Assembly: GCA_963931865.1 (NCBI GenBank)
Contig: OZ007506.1
Location: forward strand, 6,651,393-6,715,392
Reading direction: 5' to 3'
Length of the DNA: 64,000 bases
Source of the DNA: Axinella damicornis
Lineage: Eukaryota > Porifera > Demospongiae > Axinellida > Axinellidae
The translations under genes were made by a program, and so were the position numbers. Position 1 is the stretch's first letter. Each line of letters opens with the position of its first letter. A model generated the notes under the pieces. That model was not told the origin of the DNA. It did not search any database and saw only the letters and a list, made by a program, of their open reading frames with translations. This document shows, one piece after another, positions 15,001-28,557 of this stretch.

Positions 15001-16562
15001 ACTAGGTCTGTGCCGCTAAGTGGCTCATGATTGAGCAGCCCTGAAGCAATCTGTATTCAATTAGTTGCTATGGTGATCACTAGGCTATTTCTGAGTAAAT
15101 ATGTTACCAAAGAAATTCATTGCAACTAAGTGGCAAAATCTAATTTTTGGGGCTGTTAGTTAACCTTTGCACCTTCTAAGTAGTCCATGATTGAGAAGTC
15201 ATGGAATTTATGTCCGATTGGTTGTTATGGTGATCCTAGGCTGCACCTAGGCAAATATTGACCCAAGAAGGGTGGATGTGTAATTTCAAATTGTTAACCT
15301 CTGCACCTTCCAAGCAGAGCAGAACTCAGTGTGGTTCGCATTGCTTTGACCATCTAGAGTTTTGCATACTTGCAATCCAATGTGATTACACGGTATAATA
15401 GAGATTACTCCGGATTAGTATGACGATTTCAAACTGGCTGCCGAACAGATATCTTTGGGATAGATGACCTGAACCTATCAGTTGATGTGTTAATTTGTAA
15501 TAATGATTTGTCTGCATGCAAGGCTTGATCCCTTTCCCCCGCGTGAGACGGGAGCTTTTCATGTAAACAAGAGCTGAACTTGTGCACCTAGTACCTATTG
15601 TTGTAAGTGTATTTGTAGCTAATGGGAGGTTGTTGTCCTGTCTTGGGGGGTTGAGTGCATGCTTGCCACATGTGCGTGTGTCTCCCCTTCAGCCCTACTC
15701 TCCCATCTGACCGCCTAGAGCTTAACAAGGTCATCCTCTTGTAAGGCCCAGCCTCACCACTTAGTGATAGTGGTAATTGGGTTAACTGTATAGTGCCTCC
15801 TAACCCGCTCATGCACACGTGTGGCACTTACTGCTAAGTGGAGTGACAAGGTGACAGGGAGGTGCTTGTCAAGAGGAGGAGGGTGGTTGATAAGCTGGGA
15901 AAGGACATTGTGGTGTAGCCTGGGTGACAACAGTAACTATGCAAGGGGTGTCACTCACTCACATCTGCTGACCATGATCAAGATTTGACATAGGTGCCCT
16001 ACACTGCCATTGACATTTTCGACCTTTGAAAATTGTGCCATTTGACCATAACATGGATCAACTCCTGGCAAATCAATTTAATTGACAAAAGTCCATCCTG
16101 CTCTCCACCTCCTCCCTCCCCCCTTCTTCCTTCTCCCCTCTCCCTCTCTCCTTTCCACCTTCCCTCCCTCCCTCCCTCCCTCCCTCCCTCCCTCCCTCCC
16201 TCCCTCCCTCCCTCCTCTCCCTTCCTCCTTCCCCCCGCTCTCTCTCCCCTCCCTACCCCAGGTGGATCAGTTACAAACCACACTCTCAAGTGTGATGGAG
16301 AACATGTATGTATTTGGGGCGACACGTCAACACTTCCAAAAGATGGGGTTCATTGATCTACGTACGTGTGTATGAGCATGCACATTTCATTTGTGTGGAT
16401 ATACTGTGAGTTAATATGTAGTGTGTGGTTGGTGTGTGTGTATAAGTAATGTGTGGTGTGTGTATAGGCAACGTGTGTGTGGGTGTGTGAATATGTAGTG
16501 TGTGGTGTGCGTGAGTGTATGTGTGTGTGAGTGAATATGTAGTGTGTGGTGTGTGTGTACTG

Positions 16563-16653
<91 letters not shown>

Positions 16654-17385
16654 CTGCATGTAGTGTGTGTGTATGCATGTAGTGTGTGTGCACGGCCCTG
16701 CATGGTCAGCAGCTTGACAGCTGACTGGGTTTAGAACACTCCTACCGTAGCCCTTTCGTCCCAGGGACAACAGTAGCATAGAGTAGATGCTATGGAGATT
16801 GTCGACTGTCGAGGAATGGTCAACTGACGGTCCAGGTTAGCTCTTTGTCTATAGTGAGACAGTCCCACTCGTATACAGCAGTGACATGCTTCTCTGAATT
16901 GGATCTATTGCTTCCCATTGTCACTTGGTCTCAATTTCAGGGTGATAGAGAATTTGTCACGAGTTTGTAATTCCCTCATCAATAGGTATCGCTTTCATGA
17001 AACCATCAAATGTACTTCGGCTCATAGGAAGCCAATGTTTTGTTGCCCATGCAAAGCCTAACCAGCCAGGCTGGTATTAGTATGCTCTGATAGGCTGAAT
17101 CAGCACTAAGGCAATTACCTGTACAGGTAACTCTGCTTGCTTCAGCCAGGCAGTTGCTCTCGCCTCCCTCACTGCATCTGTGTGAGTCCAGTGTAGCTCT
17201 GAGTCAGTCGTATTCATTACCAATATGCTTATGCGATAGATTAGCACTGAGGCCAGACATACTTGTCTGTGCATGTGCATTAATGTGACATGTAGGTTAC
17301 AGTAAGTCAGAGTGGAAGGTCACGCATGTAACTAAGTCTAGTCTTGCCCCCTAGCACCCTACTCCCGTTACTGACACACACTCCA

Positions 17386-17445
<60 letters not shown>

Positions 17446-20400
17446 ATGTATTTATGCATGATTGTTGACATTTATCTCTCTTTCAGTGTCTGGGGATGCA
17501 GACCAAGGCTTTACCAGTATGTACTCATATGCCAGCAGTTTGTACAGTGTGTGTGTTCATATACTAGTTGTTTATACAACAGTAGTACATGAAGTTGGTT
17601 GCGGTAATGGACACATGTACGCCCTGAGACATAGTTATTCTGTAGTAAGTACTACACTCTGAATGTACCTTACACCCACTTGCAGTATCTCTATTTTTAT
17701 GTGGTAAGAGCTTTTGAGTGCGGTGAAGGGGAGCGGGGGGAAGGAGGAAGGAGAGAGGGGGGTGGAAGGGGAGAGGTGGAAGGAGGAAGGGGAGGGGAAA
17801 GAGGAATGGAGTGAGGGGAGGAAGGGGATTAGGGGAGGGTAGGGAGGAAGAGGGGAGGAGGATTCATGGCGCTCATGACTTCCGTGGGCACCAAGCTTCT
17901 ATATCTATCATGTAACTATGATTAACAGTATGGTTGGTTGAATATCACATGACAAGAAACAACAAAGGGTATAGAGTGATGGCAATCCTTGGACCAACAT
18001 TATTACTATCTATCCAAAGTGTCCATATGATCAACACTTTTAGAGTGAATTTTCTCATCGATGGTGTGTTTGAGCATTCACTGCCAGGCCATATACACAT
18101 GTTGATCTGTATGTCTAGTCAAAATAGTGTGTGTCTGTGATGCTGTGAGTTCTGTGTGCATCTCCAACAACAGGTACTAGGAACTAATTTTCACTCTCTC
18201 CTTCCTTTCGTCCTTACCTCCTCCTCCCCTTCTCGACCAGATCTCCCTGTCCCAGCAGATCTTCAGATGTCCCACTTCTCCGACAGCTGTGTGCTGCTGC
18301 GGTGGAGCTCCAACCCTACCACCCACTCCACTGCAGCACTGCAAGGATACAGGGTCTTCGTCAATGGCAATGCTGAGGGAATGGTAAGAGGTCTGTGATC
18401 TTGTTTTGTGTGGTATTGAGTGTGTGCATTGGGAGGGGAGGGACTTGTGTGTGTAAGACTGGGTGGTAGATGATCCACGCACTCTAAGAGGTCACCCAAA
18501 TGCACAATGAGATTTATATTTGTGTTAATTTCATTCTGGAGCCACAAGACACAATGATGATTATTCCATAGCCCATGATGGACATTCCAGCCCACATTTA
18601 CGTACAAGTGCAGGTATTCATTCATTCAGGTTCCACTGATGCGTAAGTTGGAATGCAATCACAATTGCTAGAATGTCATTTGATAACAGAACCTGCTGGG
18701 CTTCAAATACCCTGCTGCTGACAGGTTAGAAATTGATACCCAGACACAATGTGTTGTTTGCTGCATCCTCCCATTGCAGTGTAACTGAACACTGGATATG
18801 AGATTCCAGCGTATCGTGTGTGTGTGGGTGTGTGTGTGTGTGTGGTGCACGTGTTGTGTGGTACGCGTGTTTTGTGTTTGTGGTACACTGTGTTTGTGAG
18901 TGTGCATGTGTATGTGTGTGTGTCTGGGTGTGTGTGTGTGTTGCCAACTCCATCTTACAATTTTGTACTGTCGTGCATGAACAGAAATGGATGTCACCCA
19001 TTGTGTCATTGACACAGACACATATTAAGTGGAAGACCGTTCAGACAGCTCCATTTATCCCCTATATGTGGCCTTCAATTGCTATATGTTGAAGTGGGTG
19101 GAGCTTCACTGTAGAATCAGAACCACCTGACATTGCAGTCCTTAGTCTTGTTCCCAGGCCATTCCCACCACCAGCCAGAGTTTGATCGCGTGCAGTATGC
19201 AAATGTCCCACCGTATTTGCCGTATTTGCATACTGCAAGCAATCAAATATTGGTGGTGGGAATGGCCTTAGAACGAGGCTATGAGTTCTAGCTCCATGTT
19301 TCCATGTTAGAGACTATATACTCCTGTGTGTACTACCAGCCTTTGTAATGAACAGCGCCACAAAGCCAAATCTGACCTTTGAGGTCTAATCTCACCTTTT
19401 GTCTATCAGATTTTGTAGCTGTTATGGTACACACACCCTCCTCCATAACCGGCACCAAGGAGTGGTGTTTCCCATAGCAACTGCACTTAGGGCTGCTACT
19501 CCCAGCTAGTCTCATTCCCAGACCCCTAGCTCCCAGCGCAACTTGGGACTGCATGACTGTAACTTACGGTCGGACTATCCACAGTTTAAAATCAGAACTG
19601 TGCGATATTACATTAGCAATCGTTTTTCCTTTGCTGGTGTGTTTAAATTGCTCTGCGAGTAAGCCCTACACTCTCAATTTCGATATGGTTATTAGAAAGC
19701 TTTGTTCTCTAATGGTGTTTATACACACAGTGGATTTGGATAACGTCTTAGAAAGAATCTTGGCTGGACTGTCACAATTGCATACATATTTCAATATGAG
19801 GATTTGATTGGCCAATTACAACAAGGCATTGCCATATTAATTGCCCTTTGAATATAAATGTAATGTAGGTTGTGCACTGGCTTCTGTGTGAAAGAACCAC
19901 CATGAATGAGAGTACTGCTGTGTTGGTATTGTACAGGTTGGTGCTGCAAAGAACAAGGCATACATTGAAGGGCTAAACCCGAATACCACGTACAGGTATG
20001 ATAGCTAGAGTTGGCAATGATTTTCAACTAGCTGGTAATTTTACTACTGACTCTTAATCCAATTTGAGCAGGGCAGTGGTAGTCAAAACCGATCAACACC
20101 CATTCCTGTGTGCACTTCATCCAGTGTTCCAATAACTGCTCATCGATGACATTCTCAGCTTCCACACGCACACACTCACACACAGTTTAAGGTTTTGTTG
20201 GGCAATCACACTCCTGGGTGAGCAACTGGTGATGTAAAGCTTTAGAATGATGTAGCATACACTGTACCATGGTTTACTCTCCAGTACAGCCACCATGCAT
20301 TGCTTGTCTGGAAAATGCAATTAGCATATAGGCAGTACGTGATGTCTAGTGCGCATTTATTGGAGCGAGCTGAATGTATGCACTGGGACAATACCATCAA

Positions 20401-22158
20401 TACCATAAGCACACGCTGGCAGATGCAATCAGAGTCTGCACTGAAGTATCCATCGTGATCGGTTGAGCGTTTTAATGAAAAAATCATGTTTATGGTACGT
20501 CTTTCCTGTGTGCCATGAAGAATTAAACCCTACCAGGATCTAGGAATGTTATAATTTTGTAATGGCTAAATTGATGATGTCACACACCGTCACATTTACT
20601 GAGTTTGTATACAGTCTTGGCAGAAAGCAAGGAAGCCTGGGAGTGTTACAGTAGAAGTGAGCCTAATGAGTGATTAATATTTGAGGCAAGATTTCTGTCC
20701 CACAGGATCACAATCCGAGCTGTGTACGACGCAGGAGAGTCACGAGACTCCAATCCTATCGTAGCTTCCCTGACTTCCACCTCACGTGCCAGTAGCCAAG
20801 TTGCCATGGACAGTGATGATAAGATGAACACTGACCATTTACCAACGGCATGCAACTTGGGTTCCATTCTCACCAACGAAATTGGCACTAACGTTGCAGA
20901 AAGGGCAAGTCTTGAGGAAAGTGAATGCAAGAGGGGTGCTGATACTGAGAGACAGGACACCCCAGAGCACACTCGTACACACCTCGAGACTTGGAAGCAC
21001 TGTGAAACCTTGATTTCGGGACAGGCCACAGGACTACAAGCTGGAGAATCCCGAGAGGAGGTCCAAGAGGGCGGACATCGTAACTCTTCACCAGCACTTG
21101 CAGTTCCATATTCGGGAAGGGATTCTGAGAAATGGACATCAGTTCAAGCAGCTTCTGCTGCTTCCTCTCCTGAACTAGAAACTGGGAGACAGCCTGCCAC
21201 AACTGATTGCCACATTCCTCTTCCTCTAAAGTGTGTTTCCACCTCACCTAGGGACAAAAGTGCAGAGAAGGATGGGTTAGGCTCTCTGCCAGACCTAGAA
21301 CTGAATTCATCAGATAAGAGAGCGTCACCACTAGTTGACAACACTACAGCTGCCCAGGTGGGTGGAATCGAGATACCTACATCCAATGCACTGAGGTCTG
21401 AATCTGAATCAACTATGAATTCTGAAGATGCTACCAATGGAGCCACTACAACTGCAACTGAGAGTACTGTAAATTTGATACCACCACAATCCACACACCC
21501 GGCATCCCCAACCTTTGATGCAAATACGCAACACACGCAACACACGGCAAAATCTATATCAGATAAGCAAGGTTCAATAGGTGCAGAAGATGGGGAGATT
21601 ACAGTGCTAAACTGCCAGAAATGTGATTCGGATGAGGAAGGCTCAAAACTCCCTGATACCAGTACATTTGCGCAGTCAAAACACATGGCGGCACTTCCTG
21701 AACCCGTATCGAGTGACCGAAAAGTAGTGTCAGATTCTCTGCACATGGATACGATACTGCTTAGCGGTGCAGAAGGGCGTATGCAAGAAACAGGGGGAGT
21801 TGGGACTAACCAGAAGCTTGGCTGCGAAGAGATGGTGCGTTTCACTGTGGCAAGTCTAGAAGGGATTACACAAGGGGACTACAAAAAGAAAGTGTCGTTG
21901 GATCAATTACCAGGTGGTCTGGAGGCTATAGATACTAACCAGCTGCCAAATCCTAAATTGAGTTCAAGTACACCCCCAGATATCAAGCCAACCACAGAGT
22001 CCCCCAAGCTAACCACAACAGACGTATCCCTGGAGTGTGAGACTCACACAAGTGTGGGTAGCCAGCAGGCAACTGAGGACTCAAGCTCTCAAGGCCTGGC
22101 TTCCCTCCTCCTCACCCAATTAGAAATGGACTTGAGTGGTCCAACATGCAGTAACTGA
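1..22158 (+). CDS. CEP97: CEP97-like centriolar protein with IQ motifs and FN3 domain (5' partial, multi-exon)
   Basis: CEP97 caps centrioles with CP110 and restrains ciliogenesis. Exons seen: 1-88, 1074-1142, 2587-2718, 3201-4311, 4640-5243, 6110-6220, 7586-7661, 9871-9950, 10511-10532, 11660-11737, 16262-16305, 18241-18383, 19937-19995 and 20706-22158 (stop TGA). All junctions use GT/AG and keep phase, except that an exon is missing or unclear between 16305 and 18241; 17487-17548 would fit the phase. The first exon matches the segment after the leucine-rich repeats of CEP97 (GQH..LVQYL..V.PL). Exons at 4640-6220 and 9871-10532 encode three IQ motifs (IQSALRGYFARK, IQAAWRGHFARK, IQKHWRGYRIRK), two of them split by an intron inside the Trp codon. 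Helical coiled-coil sequence follows. Exons 18241-20790 encode a complete FN3 domain (..LRWSS.., GLNPNTTYRITIRAVYDAG). The tail is polar and probably disordered. CEP97 identity rests on remembered similarity. The FN3 domain is not one I know from vertebrate CEP97. Confidence 0.72.
375..940. mobile_element. TIR element of about 565 bp (MITE-like) in CEP97-like intron 1
   Basis: The left end starts ATACCGTATAGCGC and continues through GGGTCTAAATTTTCGCGAATT. The right end (about 885-940) is its reverse complement (AATTCGCGAAAATTTAGACCC, then GCGCCATACGGTAT). The terminal inverted repeats are about 55 bp with a few mismatches. No coding sequence is seen between them. A target-site duplication is not clear (GTGGT on the left, GGTGG on the right). 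The copy lies wholly inside the intron between 88 and 1074. Confidence 0.75.
1935..1985. mobile_element. Minimal hairpin MITE, TAGCC-end family, 9-bp TSD
   Basis: A 51-bp insert begins TAGCCTAGTTCCCAG and ends CCTGGGAACAGGAGGCTA. It is flanked by the exact 9-bp duplication ATGGTAATC (1926-1934 and 1986-1994), which shows a real insertion. It lies in a CEP97-like intron. A related half-element (about 1716-1790, containing GCAAACAGTGGATACCAGGC) lies just upstream and matches an arm of the large element at 53810-54791. Confidence 0.8.
5397..5592. repeat. Foldback repeat in CEP97-like intron
   Basis: The segment at 5397-5438 (contains GGTGCCGAAGGTGGCGAAGGAGCG) is an inverted copy of 5549-5592 (CGATGCTCCTTCGCCGCCTTCGG), with about 110 bp between. 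It is probably a short non-autonomous transposon. It makes a chance open frame run past the exon end at 5243, but the exon itself ends at a GT donor and the next exon completes the Trp codon of the IQ motif. Confidence 0.6.
7363..7470. mobile_element. Palindromic MITE, TAGCC-end family, 9-bp TSD
   Basis: A near-perfect palindrome of 108 bp with ends TAGCCTCGTTCCCAG and CTGGGTACAAGGCTA. The stem includes CGTCGCTTGCAGTACGG and its reverse complement. It is flanked by CATGTAGGT on both sides (7354-7362 and 7471-7479). It lies in the CEP97-like intron before the exon at 7586. Confidence 0.88.
7808..7896. mobile_element. Palindromic MITE, TAGCC-end family
   Basis: An 89-bp hairpin with ends TAGCCTTGTTCCCAGGC and GCCCGGGAATGAGGCTA. 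The stem CCCCAGCTTTTTGTCGCAT is repeated in inverse. The flanks CTGGCAGC and GTGGCAAC resemble an aged 8-bp target duplication (6 of 8 identical). Confidence 0.8.
8299..8520 (+). repeat. Dispersed SINE-like repeat, copy A
   Basis: This tract, starting CACTCCTGGTATAGG, aligns over its length with 9999-10215 (TACTCCTGGTAGGGG) and, inverted, with about 14100-14345. Shared blocks include GAAACTC.CCTTG.TGG.GGAG and CCATTGCTC.....CTTCGAC. A shorter related piece lies at about 7925-8025 and shares CTCACCTTGTGGAT with copy C. The copies are diverged and non-coding. I see no clear tRNA-type A and B boxes, so the class is unresolved. Confidence 0.6.
9507..9827 (+). repeat. Minisatellite, about 85-93 bp unit, 3.6 copies
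   Basis: Four head-to-tail copies start near 9507, 9593, 9686 and 9771. Each carries GAATGTGCATGCG.CCACTC, then CCCCAGTTCCTCTTCCTGCC and TTTCTAGAGTGATGACGTAA. The last copy is cut short. Copy 2 has an extra short CTCACTCC unit. The array ends 43 bp before the exon at 9871, so it sits close to that acceptor and may supply the pyrimidine-rich intron end. Confidence 0.85.
9999..10215 (+). repeat. Dispersed SINE-like repeat, copy B
   Basis: Homologous to copy A at 8299-8520: TACTCCTGGTAGGGG, then GGTTCTGACTATACGGTTGTGATC, GCAGAAACTCGCC and CCATTGCTCACTTCGAC. Same strand as copy A. Non-coding and inside a CEP97-like intron. Confidence 0.6.
14100..14345 (-). repeat. Dispersed SINE-like repeat, copy C (inverted)
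   Basis: The reverse complement carries GCAGAAACTCAGCTTGATGA and CCACCATTGCTCACTTCGAC, as in copies A and B. It continues through a further block shared with about 7925-8025. This copy shows the element is at least about 250 bp long. Confidence 0.55.
14378..14480. repeat. Foldback (hairpin) repeat
   Basis: GTGCAAATGCAAGCAGTGAC at the left is reverse-complemented as GTCACTGCTTGCATTTGC at the right. Partly paired inner stem sequence (TCTGCGTAGAC / GTCTAAGCAGA) lies between. The unit is about 100 bp, in a CEP97-like intron. It may be a separate MITE family because the ends differ from TAGCC. Confidence 0.75.
15003..15315 (+). repeat. Diverged tandem duplication, two units of about 160 bp
   Basis: Two consecutive copies share TGATTGAG.AG.C, then TTG.TATGGTGATC.TAGGCT and, at their ends, GTTAACCT.TGCACCTTC.AAG. 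Divergence is high enough to suggest an old duplication. No coding potential seen. Confidence 0.55.
16159..16213. repeat. (CCCT)n microsatellite
   Basis: About 13 tandem CCCT units form most of the pyrimidine tract that ends in the CCCCAG acceptor of the exon at 16262. Length changes here would alter the polypyrimidine tract of a real exon. Confidence 0.95.
16420..16695. repeat. (GT)n microsatellite with degenerate flank
   Basis: A pure (TG)n run of about 80 bp (about 16571-16650) lies in a GT-rich, TGTAGTGTGTGGTGTG-like degenerate repeat. Similar simple tracts occur at 17392-17440 (AC)n and 18816-18946 (GT-rich) in the next introns. The long His/Thr or Cys/Val open frames here are artefacts. 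Confidence 0.95.
19143..19281. mobile_element. Palindromic MITE, TAGCC-end family
   Basis: Ends TAGTCTTGTTCCCAGGCC and GGCCTTAGAACGAGGCTA. The stem includes CATTCCCACCACCA...TTTGATCGC.TGCAGTATGC and its inverse. Its stem is related to that of the element at 42201-42360 (GATCAAATATTGGC). No clean target duplication is left. Confidence 0.8.
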
Positions 22159-23189
22159 ACATCTTAGACCTTATATCCACCTACATTGCATATCATTACC
22201 AATAGATGTATAATGTACATTTCCTGAGAGCATCATCAACACCACTTAATTTTTAAACCCATTAACTCTTAGGTTGACAAAACTCACTTGAGCAGTTGAC
22301 TCCATCTCCAGGATTGCATGTACAGTTGAAACTCCCAGTAGTGTCAGTGCAGTTGGCATCAACATTGTGTTGTTAAACTTTATTTGTGTTCACATACAAC
22401 AAATGTAATCGAAAGTATGCCTTTATTGCACATACATGTACTACCTCTACAAAACTAACTTCTGGTATTGGGAAGTACATACATATAAAGCATCATGTAC
22501 AAGAGACTATGCACACGGGGACTACAATGCTACCTACTACTGCACTCCTGCTAACTGGCATACTACTACATAAAGCATATGACGCTACTAGAAAAGGCCT
22601 GGTACAAATATGGGATGTGAAAGTCCCAACCATGTCAACTGTAATGAAGTCACATACGTAATTAATGCAGTTTGAATGTCATTGAGTGATTATTCCACCT
22701 GTGCAGTCTAGTCTATACTGTATACAAACATGAATGCACAAAGCCATTGTGCCTTGTATAGCAGTGTGATTTGGTCACTGTTCACTCTCTCTGAAGTGTA
22801 GTCATGTGTCTGAGTTGTGTTGGAGGGGGAGGAGTTATCAGCATTCAAATGATGCCATTGTGAAAATAGTCATTAAAATAACAGCTATGTCAAAGGAAAA
22901 GGGAGAAAGAAAAAGAGGGTTCGCAAATGTTGTGAAGTCGGGGGTTTCAGTCTCTTGGCTTGTTTGTTGTATATACTTCTGTGTGTAGAGGAGTCTTTAA
23001 TAACTCATTCAGTTAATTCTCCGTCAATTTCCATTGTTCATCTTGTTCTTCTTGAGCATTGGTCTTGCAAATTTTGTTGGATCCCTTGGAGCGGAGAGTA
23101 TTTCCAGTCAGTAACTATCAAAGTGCCCCGTGGCAACTTTTTGTCAATTTCACAGTACGTTTTGTCCCTTTGTATTTATGTCAGTCAAT
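22159..23189. other. Convergent intergenic region between CEP97-like and HEY
   Basis: About 1 kb separates the two stop codons, so both 3' UTRs must lie here. A+T-rich candidates for poly(A) signals are present, but none is decisive. It also contains the orphan EGF-like fragment at 22296-22370. No other gene is seen. Confidence 0.7.
22296..22370 (-). pseudogene. Orphan calcium-binding EGF-like exon fragment
   Basis: On the minus strand the frame reads NVDANCTDTTGSFNCTCNPG then DGVNCSS. This is the C-terminal part of a typical cbEGF domain: N-A-x-C, a T-x-G-S-F hydroxylation-type motif and C-x-C-x-P-G. A TCAAGTGAGT sequence, which looks like a splice donor, directly follows. The frame has a TAA a few codons upstream and I see no neighbouring EGF exons, so it looks like a decayed or captured exon. 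It could still be an isolated real exon of a minus-strand gene. Confidence 0.5.
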
Positions 23190-28088
<4,899 letters not shown>

Positions 28089-28557
28089 GCTGACAGTTTT
28101 TCCACTTGGAACTTGCCGCTTTAGAACTTGAACAATAATACGTTCGGCGAACTTTTTTTACCTCGAATTTGACGTCAAACGAAACGACACGAAGTACGAA
28201 CGAACAACTTGCAGAACAGACAGTAGCAAGAAACACCAGATGAGGATACGTAACGAATCAGGAAGCGAGAGAAGAGAAAGAGAGGAGTTCGCTCAAACGG
28301 GGAGGGAGAAGGGCACAACTGACGAGGCGGGCCACGCGCCGGCGCCTATAGGCACTCGAGACAGCCCACAAGTATGCATATTTTGCGTTATTCACATTCC
28401 GAGTGCGTTCGTATTTCTGCATTTGATTGGCTGCCTGGGTTGTCGACACGTTTACTGTCAATCATGCACGTGTGCTGCGTAAGGTCACATTCAAACAACA
28501 TAACAATCGATACCCATGTGATTACAGGGATGTCCTGAAACATGTGAAACGTGCAGT
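28089..28557. promoter_or_regulatory. Bidirectional HEY/HDDC2 promoter region
   Basis: 469 bp lie between the divergent start codons of HEY (minus) and HDDC2 (plus). The sequence shows a full CRE palindrome TGACGTCA (28170-28177), an inverted CCAAT box (GATTGGCTG, about 28425-28433) and a class-B E-box CACGTG (28467-28472), a type that HEY proteins can bind. It contains several CpGs and no obvious TATA box. Promoter function is inferred from gene layout and motif content. Confidence 0.7.

Noticed and set aside
16350..16780. Long His/Thr and Cys/Val open frames on both strands
   Set aside because: They are translations of the (GT)n microsatellite, as are those at 17344-17450, 18668-19092 and 25573-25990.
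21144..21845. 233-codon antisense frame in the last CEP97-like exon
   Set aside because: It is a shadow of the long sense frame, whose start continues the FN3 domain.
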